Position numbers and translations under genes: made by a program. Positions 24,087 to 36,517 of a stretch of 64,000 nt of DNA are shown piece by piece. How positions within the stretch are numbered: the stretch's first letter is position 1; every line of letters starts with the position of its first letter. The DNA comes from Paramecium sonneborni (Eukaryota; Ciliophora; Oligohymenophorea; Peniculida; Parameciidae): NCBI GenBank assembly GCA_905182985.1, contig CAJJDN010000010.1, positions 471,838 to 535,837 on the forward strand. Direction: 5' to 3'. The notes beneath the pieces were generated by a model. It was not told the origin of the DNA. It was given only the letters and a program-made list of their open reading frames with translations, and did no database searches.

Positions 24087-24765
24087 TCATTATTATTTTT
24101 GCATTTTAGATTCTTATTCTTTAATTTTTAGCAAAGTTAACACAAGGTTAAAAATAATAAATACAATAGTACTTAAGATAAAATAATAAAATTATTTAAT
24201 ATTGCCTTTTCCAATACATTTACCAGTCCATGGACAATGATGATCGAATTCATAAATACAAATATCACAATCTAAACAATGTTAGGTCTCTTTGGCTTAA
24301 ATCAATTTACAAACTTTGCAATACCTTTTTTATATTAGAATAGTTTACCATGTTTTTTAGCTATTATCTTAATTTTTTTCATTATCATTTCTTTCTACAT
24401 TTGCAACACCTGGATTAATAAGTGAAACAATTATGTAACTTACACATTGATTAATACCAACAAGAATAGTAGTATAAAATATTAATGGATTTTCATTGAA
24501 TCGAATGATAATAAAGAGACCTCCTATAAAAAAGAATAAAAGAAAAGCACAAATAAATAAAGGCCCTTTAATCAAATTATTAAATACAATGAGGTCCAAT
24601 AACAATAGTAGGTTTTCCCTTTCTAAAAATCATAGGATGGCATTTTCCCCAAAAAATTGATTTTGGTTTTGTATATTAATCATCAAGTTCTAATGGTTCA
24701 GTACTTGATATGTTAAGTGCAGAATCATCTTCATCTTCTTTTTAATGTCTTTCTTTCTAATTCAT
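24087..24765 (-). CDS. DHHC-type palmitoyltransferase
   Basis: 218 aa after one 22-nt intron (24566-24587). Two N-terminal membrane segments (PLFICAFLLFFFIGGLFII; FYTTILVGINQCVSYIIVS), then the cysteine-rich domain RYCKVC...HCLDCDICIYEFDHHCPWTGKCIGKGN with the catalytic DHHC cysteine, a third membrane segment (YYFILSTIVFIIFNLVLTLL) and a short Lys/Gln tail. It is shorter than most DHHC enzymes, which usually have four segments and a TTxE motif; no fourth segment is seen. S-acylates membrane proteins, a plausible partner for the dually lipidated starts found nearby, but this is inference. Confidence 0.88.
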
Positions 24766-24775
24766 ATTATAATTA
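24766..24775. promoter_or_regulatory. 10-bp spacer between divergent start codons
   Basis: The DHHC start (24763-24765, minus) and the coiled-coil gene start (24776, plus) are 10 bp apart. If both starts are right, transcription must begin inside the opposite gene or virtually at the ATG. Confidence 0.4.
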
Positions 24776-26022
24776 ATGAGAAATAAAACACCAACTAAAG
24801 ACTACATTACAGATAAAATTTTAAGTAGAATTCAATCAAGCAATATCTAAATTTATGATTAAGATTAAGGAAAAATGATTTTTGAAACAAAAAAAAAGAA
24901 ATTGTGTTGTGAATCATGTTTACAATAAGATGTCAAATTTCTACCTAATAGGATAAACAAAAAAATAACAAACCCTTAAGTGATAGAAATGTTCAGGAAC
25001 TTTATTAAAATGGAGTGAAACATTATAAACTTGGATATTTTAATTTAGATCCTATATCTATATAATATGATGGGAAATATGAAAGATTGCGTTTAGATCA
25101 TTTTGAAGTTGTTGAAAAGTTGCTTTTTCACTTGAAATTAAAAGAAAAATTCTAAAGTAATATCAAGAATGTTTTATTTAAGATAGAATAAAATATACGA
25201 GATAATCACAATTTGTTAAATATCCTTTTACAATAGGAAACTCCTTTTCGAGATTAAATTGAGAAGATTTAGAAACACAATTAGGCTGTTATTGCATTAT
25301 GTGTTTCATAAGAATCAGATACATATTTTGATGATGAAATTTAACAATCTTAAGTTAATTATTAAATTGCTATAAATGAATAAGAAAGAACTATATTTAG
25401 ATTGAAAACTTAAGTTCAACATCAAAATGTTTTGATTCATAAAATTCAATAAAGTATTAATGAACCTATGCTTGGGATGGCTGGTTTATTAAATTAAGTT
25501 GGTTAATTTAAATAGAAGATAGAAGAATTAAATAAGTAGATTGTGCATTCTATTTTAGATAAAATAAAGAATCTATTATAGAAATATCCTACATTATTTA
25601 GAGATATAACAGCCAATAATATAATTAATATAAAAGAATTTTAATATGATTTGGAATAGTTATATTTATTGTATAGTTAGGGTAAATAATACGAGAAGAA
25701 TATGAGTGCACTTTAAAATTAATATGATAGTCTTTTTAAGGAACTTTAAGATGAAAAAATAAATTAATCTAAAATAAAATAAGAAGCATTTAATAAAGAT
25801 CCGAAACTAAAGAGAATAATAGAGGATCTTTCTAGATTGATATTATCGAAAGATTCAAATGAATTAAGAGAGTTAATAAAAGAGTTGTATTTAAAGAATC
25901 ATTAAGATATTATATAAGATTAAGAGAGATAAATACAAGCATTAAAAGATTAAGTCAATTAAATAGTATAATATTATAAATTATAGAGGGTGTTGAATAT
26001 GAGAATTTCAGAACTTCAGTGA
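24776..26022 (+). CDS. Coiled-coil protein, unknown
   Basis: 408 aa after one 20-nt intron (24932-24951). A short N-terminal LCCESC pair of CxxC-like cysteines is followed by a globular stretch (NGVKHYKLGYFNLDPISIQY) and then about 300 residues of nearly continuous coiled coil rich in Lys, Glu, Gln and Ile with hydrophobic heptads (IEDLSRLILSKDSNELRELI). No catalytic motif. It may be a cytoskeletal or basal-body component, a guess from composition only. Confidence 0.65.
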
Positions 26023-26154
26023 GACATTCAGATAATAAAGCTCCTTATTTTGAAGAGGATTAATATACTTAATCTTTATTTACTTAAGCTTAGGCTATAG
26101 AATAATGTTTATTGAAAATGAAATGAATTTTCCTAATTTATTTGATAAATTATT

Positions 26155-28292
26155 TCATAATTTAGCTTTTTCATTAAACTCAACAAAGCCGATAATAACT
26201 TCAAGTCCTCTTTCTAAAGTTTTAGCTGAGAATTAAACTTTGGTTCCTTCCTTCCATAATGAAATTATAAGTGTTTCACCTGGAAAGACATGTGAAGTAA
26301 ATCTTGCAGCCATATTTTTAAGAGCATCTCCATTTCCCTAAAATAAGATAATAAAATACTTAAGTAAATGTTTGAATAGCAGCTTTAGCACATATACCAT
26401 AAGTACATAATCCATGTAAAATAGGTTTATCAAATCCTCCCAAAGCAGCCATATTCTTAAACACTTAATTTAATATAATACAGGATCAATATGTAATGGA
26501 TTAATATCTCCAGATAATCTATAAATGATTGCTTAATTCGGAGTTGTAACTTATTTTACTTCTTTGCATGCAGGTCTTTTAGGNNNNNNNNNNNNNNNNN
26601 NNNNNNNNNNNNNNNNNNNNNNNNNNNNNNNNNNNNNNNNNNNNNNNNNNNNNNNNNNNNNNNNNNNNNNNNNNNNNNNNNNNNNNNNNNNNNNNNNNNN
26701 NNNNNNNNNNNNNNNNNNNNNNNNNNNNNNNNNNNNNNNNNNNNNNNNNNNNNNNNNNNNNNNNNNNNNNNNNNNNNNNNNNNNNNNNNNNNNNNNNNNN
26801 NNNNNNNNNNNNNNNNNNNNNNNNNNNNNNNNNNNNNNNNNNNNNNNNNNNNNNNNNNNNNNNNNNNNNNNNNNNNNNNNNNNNNNNNNNNNNNNNNNNN
26901 NNNNNNNNNNNNNNNNNNNNNNNNNNNNNNNNNNNNNNNNNNNNNNNNNNNNNNNNNNNNNNNNNNNNNNNNNNNNNNNNNNNNNNNNNNNNNNNNNNNN
27001 NNNNNNNNNNNNNNNNNNNNNNNNNNNNNNNNNNNNNNNNNNNNNNNNNNNNNNNNNNNNNNNNNNNNNNNNNNNNNNNNNNNNNNNNNNNNNNNNNNNN
27101 NNNNNNNNNNNNNNNNNNNNNNNNNNNNNNNNNNNNNNNNNNNNNNNNNNNNNNNNNNNNNNNNNNNNNNNNNNNNNNNNNNNNNNNNNNNNNNNNNNNN
27201 NNNNNNNNNNNNNNNNNNNNNNNNNNNNNNNNNNNNNNNNNNNNNNNNNNNNNNNNNNNNNNNNNNNNNNNNNNNNNNNNNNNNNNNNNNNNNNNNNNNN
27301 NNNNNNNNNNNNNNNNNNNNNNNNNNNNNNNNNNNNNNNNNNNNNNNNNNNNNNNNNNNNNNNNNNNNNNNNNNNNNNNNNNNNNNNNNNNNNNNNNNNN
27401 NNNNNNNNNNNNNNNNNNNNNNNNNNNNNNNNNNNNNNNNNNNNNNNNNNNNNNNNNNNNNNNNNNNNNNNNNNNNNNNNNNNCCATATTTTTAAGAGCA
27501 TCTCCATTTCCCTAAAATAAGATAATAAAATACTTAAGTAAATGTTTGAATAGCAGCTTTAGCACATATACCATAAGTACATAATCCATGTAAAATAGGT
27601 TTATCAAATCCTCCCAAAGCAGCCATATTCTTAAACACTTAATTTAATATAATACAGGATCAATATGTAATGGATTAATATCTCCAGATAATCTATAAAT
27701 GATTGCTTAATTCGGAGTTGTAACTTATTTTACTTCTTTGCATGCAGGTCTTTTAGGTATGGCAGGTATATTTTCAACTGGATTTCCTTTATGTCCAAAA
27801 CCTCCTAATCCTCTGATAAATAGAGATAATGTATTAACAAAAGCCAATGTCTTTTTTCCTTATCCATCTACTTCTGAACTTAATAAATCAAATTAAATCA
27901 ATGCTCCTTTTCCTTTATCAGATACGTTAGCTATCTTTCCTTTTGTTACATATTCAACACCTGCTTTCAATGGTCTCAACACTTAAATTCTCTATTCTCC
28001 ATGTAATAACATCATTGGATTAAAATTAGGAATTCCAGGACATGATGTTAAAGCCTTAATAAATATTATAATAATAAACCTTAAATATATCTGTTCTATG
28101 TAAACAAGTTGTGAAAGTTGGAAAAACCTTGAAATCATCATGCAATTCATATGTATAAGATAATTCTTCTCCATTCATAGGATCAGAACTATATCCTATA
28201 CCAAGTGAATATAAAATTGCATCTCTCTCAGTACATAATGCTCTAACTTCTTCTGTCTCAAATCCTATAGCTTTTCCTACTTCTATTGACAT
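26155..28292 (-). CDS. Peroxisomal enoyl-CoA hydratase 2 / MaoC-type (split by false gap)
   Basis: Collapsing the duplicated 274 bp and the 900 N yields a continuous 296-aa frame with introns of 25, 26 and 22 nt. The N-terminal half ([33 protein letters not shown]) is the first hot-dog fold of hydratase 2; the second carries the signature [14 protein letters not shown] with catalytic Asp and His, then [10 protein letters not shown]. The protein ends NEKAKL, a canonical PTS1 (AKL, as in animal MFE-2). It hydrates trans-2-enoyl-CoA in peroxisomal beta-oxidation. Here it is a stand-alone hydratase, not fused to a dehydrogenase. Confidence 0.86.
26310..26583. repeat. Left copy of 274-bp direct duplicate at gap
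   Basis: Begins ccatatttttaagagc and ends caggtcttttagg immediately before the N run; identical to 27484-27757. Contig-end overlap. Confidence 0.92.
26584..27483. other. 900-N assembly gap, apparently false
   Basis: 900 unknown bases. Both flanks carry the same 274 bp, and joining them at that overlap restores the hydratase frame, so there is probably no missing sequence. Confidence 0.88.
27484..27757. repeat. Right copy of 274-bp direct duplicate at gap
   Basis: Starts directly after the N run with ccatatttttaagagc and leaves identity after caggtcttttagg, where the hydratase gene continues upstream. Confidence 0.92.
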
Positions 28293-28704
28293 TTTGATAT
28301 TCCAAAATATTTTTAATAATACCTATCATAATTAAACTATACGCAATTTATTACTTTTAATTATATACTTATTAAAATTATTTGCAAACAGAATTTTTCA
28401 ATTTCTCAATTACTAATCATTTTATATGGATAACTACATTTCGTATCATCCTATATGGAAGTTCAACTGTTTATTCTAAATTTTTCTAAAATTCTTAAAT
28501 TTATAAAATATTTTATCGAACTAATCAATTGCAAATATAATTTAACATTTTTTTATTCCAACCAATATTAAACTTTATTCTATCATCATTCTAAATAAAT
28601 TAATTGTTTTCATATTTAATCATTTAATAACAATAATATTCTTTTTATTCTAAATTATTTTGATAATAATTTATTGATAAAATTTATAAAATATATCATT
28701 ACAG
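28293..28704. other. 412-bp divergent spacer
   Basis: Upstream of both the hydratase (minus) and the next plus-strand gene. AT-rich, no coding frame or repeat seen; probably two promoters. Confidence 0.4.
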
Positions 28705-29166
28705 ATGCATAAACCATATAAAGGTTTGATAGATCCATCAGGATATAATTATGGAGGCTAAAGTTTGATGTGGTTTGAAAAATATAATCATCGAGAATAT
28801 CTAAATAAAGTCAAAGCATGGCCATTAAATCATATGAAATATTTAGAAAATGAATACCCTATTCAAGAATCTAAATATTAACCATACAAAAATCCATTAT
28901 CTAGTGAATCAGTCACTTTTATTAAACCTAAAAGTGAAATAGTACCAGAAAATAAACCACATTTTTTTAGAAGAGTATAAAGTTCAATTGATCCAGGTTT
29001 ATAATAAACTCTTCATTAACCTAATTAAATGTGGCCTAAACATAAAAAATACAGAGAAAAAACATCTGGATAATATTTATAATATTTAAATCCAAATAAT
29101 GATCCATATGGTTATAAAGAATGTATTTACAATAATTATTAAAGCAAAAATAAGAACTAAAAATGA
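28705..29166 (+). CDS. Small basic aromatic-rich protein, possibly axonemal
   Basis: Intronless, 153 aa. Starts MHKPYKGLIDPSGYNYGG and is rich in Tyr, Lys, Pro, Asn and Trp (WFEKYNHREYL, KKYREKTSGQYLQYL) with little hydrophobic core. This composition resembles small microtubule-associated ciliary proteins, but I recognise no family and the suggestion is inference only. TGA at 29164-29166. Confidence 0.55.
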
Positions 29167-29197
29167 TCGAAAAGGTCTATCATATGCATCAAATTTA

Positions 29198-29446
29198 ATG
29201 AAATTCACTTTTAAAGAGGAAACCATACTTTAAGAATTTGATAAATATTTCTAAAGAAAAATCAACTCTGGAGAAACAATTACAATCGAAATAATTTAAT
29301 CGATAGTAATATAACTAGGATAATAATTTAAAATCAAATCTTTAGACACATTCTCTAAATTATTTAATCATATTTCGAAATAATGTTAACTATCTTTAAA
29401 AGACTATGAATTAATGTACACAAATGTGCTCTCTAAATTGGGTTGA
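29198..29446 (+). CDS. Small helical protein, unknown
   Basis: Intronless 82-aa frame: MKFTFKEETILQEFDKYF, then GETITIEIIQSIVIQLGQQF and SLKDYELMYTNVLSKLG. The layout resembles a degenerate EF-hand pair without calcium ligands, but this is weak. It follows the preceding gene by 31 bp on the same strand and might instead be part of a longer unit. Confidence 0.4.
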
Positions 29447-29628
29447 TAATCACTCATTAAAAACATATTTGATTATAAGTTAAAAAATAATTATAAATTT
29501 TATAATTCCGAATTTTGATTGTTAGTAAAAACGAATGATCATGCAAAATAGAGATTAGCAATTTTATGCAAATTAAAGTAAGGAATTAAGATAAAAGTAT
29601 AAAAAGGCAAAGGATGGTTCATGTAATA

Positions 29629-30559
29629 ATGAATTTAAAGAATTTAGCAACATCTGAACATAATCCTAAAAGAGATAAAGCATAAAAAGTACTGTTTATT
29701 ATAATGGTATTATACTCAATTATATTGGTGACCTTTGTATTACTTTTATATTGGGTAAGAGATTTTAGATACTATTGTTTTAATGTGCTTAATGATTTTA
29801 ATGAGTAGGGTAAATTTATTATAAAAATATAGATAGGGCAATACATAGGTGCTTTCTATATTGGAATTATTGGTTTATGGTTTGTTTTAACTGGCTTTAA
29901 CGTTGTTTTATATGATATTTTAGCAGGATTTTTAATTCATCCTTTTTGGTTTGCTTTAATCACTGTTTCCTTAGCTAAATTCTTAGCCAAGTATAAATAA
30001 TTTATATTATTACAGATATATTGGCTTTTTAATAGGAAGGTATATTCTTAGAAACTTTATTTATACCGCTATGAATGAAAATATTTACTTTATCACTTGT
30101 TATTTAGCAACAGAACGTAAACCAACTAAAGTTATGTATCTTATTTAATTTTTGGCCATTCCAACAATTTTTAAAACTTATGCTTGTGGTTTATTTAGAA
30201 TTACTCATTGGGAATTTTTACATCCAACTTTTTTTGGTACTGTCGTTTGGGCTGGATTCTGGGTTTATATGGGGTCTAATTTAGATTCACTTTCTGATGT
30301 ATTATAATCAGGAGATACTAGTAATTATGTTCCTCTATGGTTAAAATTTACAATGGTTATCATAGTTGCTTTAATTGTTTATTATTTTATTAGATTGACT
30401 AATTCCATCTATACAGAAATTTAAAATGATGCAAGTTTAGCTGATTTAAGCCATATTTTAGAAAAGGAAGATGAAGAATAAGAAAAACTTTTAATTTATA
30501 ATTAAATAAATGAAGAAACTCAAATCTAAGAAGATGATGAAAATAGTAATAATACATGA
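29629..30559 (+). CDS. VTT-domain (SNARE-associated / TVP38-TMEM64 type) membrane protein
   Basis: 301 aa after one 25-nt intron (29991-30015). Hydrophobic segments: FIIMVLYSIILVTFVLLLYW, YIGAFYIGIIGLWFVLTG, then VVLYDILAGFLIHPFWFALI, FLIGRYILRNFI (the IGR motif of VTT proteins, split by the intron), FLAIPTIFKTYACGLF and WLKFTMVIIVALIVYYFI. The C-terminus is acidic and cytosolic (KEDEEQEKL). VTT proteins such as TMEM41B and VMP1 are ER or Golgi scramblases; assignment here is by motif order and length. Confidence 0.72.
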
Positions 30560-30922
30560 ATTTTCAAAATTTTAAAAGCCAATTATAAAAATAAATATAT
30601 CTATTAATAATAATTAAGAAAGAATGATTCATATCTTTTTTATGTTAGATATTCTTAAGAAGTAAAATATTACATAAATTTTTAGATATTTTCTGTTTTT
30701 TATTAGTAATCACAAATTTAATGAGCAAATAAGATAGAATGATTCATGAAACTCAGTTTTTATATTTGGATAATTTTGTAAAAGTATAAAAAATGCTTAT
30801 GTTAAAATAACATTTTTCTTTTTATTAATATAAACATAATCATAATTGATCATTTAAATAAAATTTATGAAGGTTCTAAATATTTCCTAAAAATAATAAA
30901 TAAACTATTTTTATTTACTTTA
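30560..30922. other. 363-bp AT-rich spacer
   Basis: Between two plus-strand genes; no feature I can support. Confidence 0.4.
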
Positions 30923-31642
30923 ATGGGTATTTAATGCTCATCTTAGAAAACTGCTAAATACTAAAACACTAAATAATTTGATTAAATCAAAAATACTAAT
31001 AAAGGAAGGGCTGCGTAAAAGACAAAAAACTGCAAATCAAAAGATATTTTTATTGCAGATGATTTATCTTATATATTAAGAAGATTAGATTAGCTACATA
31101 AATCTCCAAATAAAAATAAAAAAGGGTCGTCAATTTCAAGTTTATTCGAAAAGTAACAATAGCTTTTAGAATGGAAGCTAGAATGTGATATAGCATTTAT
31201 AATAGATTTAACAATGAAAGAAAATAAAAAAAGATTACGACTTTTAAAAGAATTGTTATAAGAGAAGGAAAGACATTAATAGAGATTTGGTATTGTTTAC
31301 TTTGGGCATAATAAGGCTTAATTTGACTTAATAGATGATTCTATTGAAACTACTTATGATTTATAAAAATAACTTTTAACATTAAAGTTAGATGAGTGGA
31401 TTAATATTATTAAGTCATTGAGAACTTAAATAATTAGTTCAAAAGAAAATAATTTGCCATAAGTATATATACTAAGCGAATAAAAATAAGAAAACATAGA
31501 TGAATCAATCTTGGAAATTGTTGATAATCTCTTAGAAGACACTTGTTCTAAAAATTCTTTATCATTTCAATGTCATAGTTATAAAATCGAAGAATGTTAA
31601 TCTTTAAATTATTTGGAATTATCATTTTAATAATAGGGGTGA
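30923..31642 (+). CDS. N-myristoylated uncharacterised protein
   Basis: Intronless, 239 aa. Starts MGIQCSSQKT, a strong dual N-myristoylation and palmitoylation motif (Gly2, Cys5). Then a basic linker (NTNKGRAAQKTKN), a helical core (LECDIAFIIDLTMKENKKRL, KELLQEKERHQQRF, LTLKLDEWINIIKSLRT) and a Ser/Glu C-terminus. No catalytic motif or known domain; likely a membrane-tethered adaptor. Confidence 0.62.
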
Positions 31643-31751
31643 TTTATTATATTTTAAATGATATAACTAGCATTTAAATGTTGATTTTTATCTCTGAATA
31701 ATAATGAAACAAGAATTTAAATAAATTAAATAAATTAATAAAAAATATAAT

Positions 31752-33683
31752 TCAAAATTATTTTTATTGAGTTTCATTTTTTCTACATTAAGTACTTAAT
31801 CTTTCTCCAGTTTTACCATCTAAAGTATCAACTGATGTAGCATCATTAAATAACATTTTAATTTATTTATATTCTTTTTAATCATTTTAATCAATTGAAT
31901 TTGATAGTGATCCATTTTATTTCATAATAGTTGGTTTAATTTAGTTATTATTTTCATGATTCATTTTAAAATCATTAAATTCTTCTTTTTAAATAGTTAC
32001 TTGTTAAAATGAGCCGAATCCTTCAATTGGATAAGATTACTACTAAGTTAGTTTATTTTATTATTCATCATTATCTTCTCCTTGATGATTTTTTTTAATA
32101 TAAGATTAAGAGAGGGCATTATTAAGATTATATTAGGTGCCTTTACTATCTTATTCTTCTTTGATTGTTTATAATTAATTTTATATACCATTATCTAATT
32201 TAGCTTCTTCTTCTATATTAGAGTTTTGTATATATATATCATTTTGGTTGTTTGATTAAAAAATAGTCTTTGGTTATTACTATTTCTCAGATTGTTCAAT
32301 ATTTAAACTAACATTATTTAAATTCACTCCATCAATTTCTTCAATTAACTTATCTTCATTATCATTATCATCCTCTATTGCATATTATTTTTTAAACATC
32401 AATTATTCTAATGCTCCTTTCTTATTCTTTAAAGCATCTTCATCTAAACTCTCCACAGGATCATATTTTCTCTTAATTCCTTAATAACCATCTTATTCAC
32501 CATATCCTGCATAATTATGATCTCCATAAATAAACTTTTTTATCACACTTAAATTCATTTTTTAATTTGTTTCAAAAACAGATCCAATCATACTAATATT
32601 CTCCATAGATTATAATATATTATTTTTCTCTCTTTTTTATTATTAAATTAATATCAATGGAATAGGAACTATTAAATCTTCTTAACTCATAAATAATCTT
32701 TTCCCGAATATAATTCTTAGAGTCATTATATATTAAAATGTAATTCTTTTGGTTTTTATAGAGCTCTAAGGGAAAATTGAGATAATATTTGTTGGTTTTC
32801 CATTTGGTAAACTCAATGTTGTTTTTACCTCCTTTTACTCTCCTGCTTAAATTTATTCTATTATGTAGTATAATATTTACAATTTAATTCTTAATCAAGT
32901 AAATCAAAATAATTCGATAATTTTCGTTTTTACGATTTATACAAAATTAGTAATTAGGCAGATATTTAGAATTTGAATTTTATTATTGAATAATATGATT
33001 AACTATTGTCAACTTGAATAACTAAATCAATATTATCTCCAAAAATATAAGAGGGTTTACTTAAGCATATTTTAACTTTTGTACTCTATAATTAAATTAA
33101 GATGTTACCCCACTTTGAAAGCAGCATCTTTTTACTATTTTTGACTCTCCAATATGTTCCATCGATAGAGCAGGTTGTAATGAGGCTTTTTAAAGAAGAT
33201 GAATCACAACTCTATGCTACTTTGGAGGTTTATATAAATATTTCTCATCTTCACTTTATAAAGTAACTGATAGGAAATATAAGATTCTGCATTGCACCAA
33301 TTTATAATAGTTTATAGTAAAACTAGGTGTCAGATCTGGAACTTCTATTTCAAAATATTTTCTGCATGCTATTATTGGCATTTTTCTATTTTTTAATTCT
33401 ACAATACTTTCCAAAATCTGCTATCTTCTTTTATTTTTTATATATAAACTATTTGAAACTGAAAAATTGATTATGTTAATCTAATTAGTTTACTTTTTCT
33501 TAGCCACAAAACTAAATATAAATATAACATATTTTTTACTTTAAGGTACAATATACCAGCATTTATATCTTTTGTTTTAACTTTTATATATATAACTCCT
33601 TTTATTATATCTCCTGGAAAATAGCTTGGTTTATCTATTTTTATCGATATTTAAGCCTCCTCTAAAGAAAGGATGAAAACCAT
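31752..33683 (-). CDS. Arrestin-like protein with long Gln/Asn-rich tail
   Basis: 610 aa after introns 33512-33539, 33425-33449, 33086-33108 and 32858-32880; the spliced length divides by three. N-terminal arrestin fold: ISIKIDKPSYFPGDIIKGVIY then ILYLKFCGQEKV, FEIEVPDLTPSF and YFLSVTL. C-terminal arrestin fold: VKICLSKPSYIFGDNIDLV then VDNSQSYYSIIKFKF, and TFQYIMTLRIIFGKR. The last 230 residues are low complexity and acidic with no PPxY seen. Alpha-arrestins adapt membrane proteins for endocytosis or ubiquitination; the specific cargo is unknown. Confidence 0.8.
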
Positions 33684-33848
33684 TATAAAATTAAATTAAT
33701 AAAGTATAATTTAAATAGTATTTGATATAAATAAAAGGAAGTAAAATAGAATATAGTTTAGGATTTATACTGCTTAGAAAAAAACAATAAGAATAAAACT
33801 TAAATATAAGTAATCTATAAATATAATTAATATCTTTAAAAGACATCG

Positions 33849-34381
33849 TCAATAATAATATAAAAGTCTAGCTTCTACTTTCAAACAGTAATCTAAGTTT
33901 TTTTATTTTTACTTCTTCATTATAATCAATTTCTATGGTCTTATAATCTCAATAATTTATACATCAAAAATTGATTTAATTACTCCATAACCATATTATA
34001 AATACAAGGATCTCCAATATTTTATTCTATAATTGAATCCATCATAATTTTTTACACTTTAAGATATTTCCTAATAAGATAGCAACCTATTATCATTTTC
34101 CTCAATTTACTAATTTAGTTAAAAACTTACTTTTATAATTAATTCAATTATTTTATCATTGCTCTTAGTTGTAATTAAATTTAAGAAATCCATCATGCTC
34201 TAATATGGCTTAGTATAGACCTTTTTTCTTGGTGATTATAGGGCTGAATTTAATTAATATCGGTGAAAATATGAATATTTAAGAGTTTTTGTAAAGTAGG
34301 AGATTCATTATTCCTAATCAAACTAATTTATTGAACTTAGTTTTTTTTATAATAATAACTCAAAAAGATAAATAATTGCAT
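33849..34381 (-). CDS. Possible small gene, splicing uncertain
   Basis: A plausible model starts MQLFIFLSYYYKK at 34381, runs through NNESPTLQKLLNIH, uses a 23-nt intron near 34201-34223 and a 21-nt intron (GTAAG...TTAG) near 34109-34129, and ends TGA at 33849-33851. An alternative frame at about 33960-34080 reads MDSIIEQNIGDPCIYN, which also looks coding and resembles the last helix of RWD domains. I cannot choose between them, so function is unassigned. Confidence 0.33.
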
Positions 34382-34608
34382 CTATTTTATATTTAGATTT
34401 ATTTTCTTATTCTCAATCTGTGTAAAATCGATAATAGATAAGTAGTAAAAAACTTATTTTTATATATTATTTACTGAAATTTATTCAAATATTAAATTTA
34501 TCTTGAAACACCACTTATTTCAAGATCAAAATCTAATGATAATAAGTAAAGAAAAAAACAACAAAACATTAAGCATAAATTATAAACAATAATAAAATAT
34601 TGAAACAA

Positions 34609-36517
34609 TCAAAATTAAATCGTTTTCTAAAATTTAAACTCTTGCATATTTTGTTTTATTTATGATTTAAATTATATTGATCTATTAGAAGAAAGACTTT
34701 CTTAATGATAAGATCGAATATGAAGTGATAAATAAGTATGAGGAGTTCTTTACTCTTATTTTAAATCATTTTCAGATGTTGCTCTTTTAATCTTTTCATA
34801 TGATTTTGTTAGATTAAGTTTAGCAACCTTGTTTTCAATAATTTTTTAAAATGATATTGAATCTGATTATTCTAATTAAACATTATGACTTTTAATTTTT
34901 TATCGATTCATTCCTTTAAATTTTTTATTCAAATGATATTTAATTTGATTATCTCTAAACTTACTTAGATTTTTCTTTTTTTATGCCTTTAATTCTTCAT
35001 TTTTTTCAAACACTTTACTAAAAATCTTTTGGGAGCGAGCGTGATTTGGCGAAGAAATACAATTTTCTTCATTAACAAAAAAATCATGTTTATGAGGTAT
35101 TAAATTAGAATATTTTTTAAGTTATATAGTTTCTTACAAACTCAAAGCTTAACTGACAGTTTTTAATTGATCTTTATAATAATCTTGTTTAATTTTATCT
35201 TCAGTTTTAAATATCTATTTTTTTAATTAGGTTTTTAGTTTTTCTATTTTCTAATTTTTATAGTAACTTGTTTTTAATTGGTTTAGATCTAAATTGAATG
35301 AATATTATTCATCTGAATTTTCACTTTTACAATTTTAAACTTAATTAACTAAATTCTACTAAATATTAAATTTAATCTTTTAAGCGTTTTTATACTCTTC
35401 AATATTTCCATACATTTCTAATAGATCAATAAAAAGATTGTATTTAATTTTATAATAAACTGTGTCCATCTTTGCTCTAGCTTAGGTAATTCTATTTGAA
35501 ATATTATAAATGTGTTCATAATCGCCAAAGAATTGACCAGAATTAATGATGGCAATAATTTATAACTTTTTTACTAGTTTTTAAGAAAAATTGGATTGAA
35601 CCTAATTAAATTTAATAATTTCAACTTCTCCAGTTACCACTAGATATATATATTCATCTAAATTTCCGGTTTTGAAAATACTTTATCCACAAGTAGATGT
35701 ATTTTATTCGAAGCTAGATAAAGCTATTAATTTTTATTTTTGATCCCAATCTTAAAAAAGTGGAATTGTGTTAATAAATTATAGTTTTTTAGCAGTCATT
35801 TCATTCTGATGTCTTCCAATTACATCTTAATACATTTCATATGATAATTAAGCTACAAAAACATCTGTTTTAGCTACTACTGTTGCAGTTCTAGAAACTC
35901 TCTATTCTATTGAGATCTCCCCAAAGACATCTCCAAACTTTTTTAAGGCAACCAATCTAAACTCTTAAAACTAAATTTCTTAAATATCTTTAAAATCGCT
36001 TAGCAATATTATCAATTAAATACTGGCAAATCAAATTTTAGATTTCTTAACTTTATCTGCATTTTGGAACAAATATTCCAACTTCACCAGACAATATAAA
36101 ATACATTTTTCTTCCTGGTTCTCCATGACGAAATATTATATTTAAAGTTTTGTATTTTTCAACAGTCATAAATCGAAAAATGTCCAAACATTTATTTCCA
36201 TCAAGTCTATCCTTAAATTTGCTAAATTTTATTTCACTAATTTTTTACCCAATATATGGAAAGTGATCTTCAAAATATTTTTTCAATGTTTCTAATTATT
36301 CATAATTTCTTAATAACTAATGCAATTTCAAAATATAAATAATTTTTTATATAGTGATAACCTATCCATTCGCATTTTTTTTTAAGATTGAAACATATTT
36401 TGTCATAAATCCCTTATCTTCATTGTCTTCATGACGAATATTTAATTAATTTAAACTTCTAAATTATGAAGGAGTTATTTATTTAAGTAATCTGGGAGTT
36501 GATAGAATAGAATTCAT
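34609..36517 (-). CDS. Cyclic nucleotide-binding domain protein (two CNBDs)
   Basis: 627 aa after one 25-nt intron (35999-36023). First CNBD: DIFRFMTVEKYKTLNIIFRHGEPGRKMYFILSGEVGIF, then FGDVFGEISIEQRVSRTATVVAKTD, matching the phosphate-binding cassette (usual FGELAL..PRAATV). Second CNBD: STCGQSIFKTGNLDEYIYLVVTGEVEII, then INSGQFFGDYEHI, whose cassette is degenerate. No kinase or channel segments. The last 230 residues are Lys/Gln-rich and helical. Probably a cAMP/cGMP-responsive cytosolic or ciliary regulator without enzyme activity of its own. Confidence 0.82.

Noticed and set aside
26551..27520. Long open frames on both strands across the N run
   Set aside because: They consist of unknown bases; the frames are artefacts of Ns, with no sequence content.
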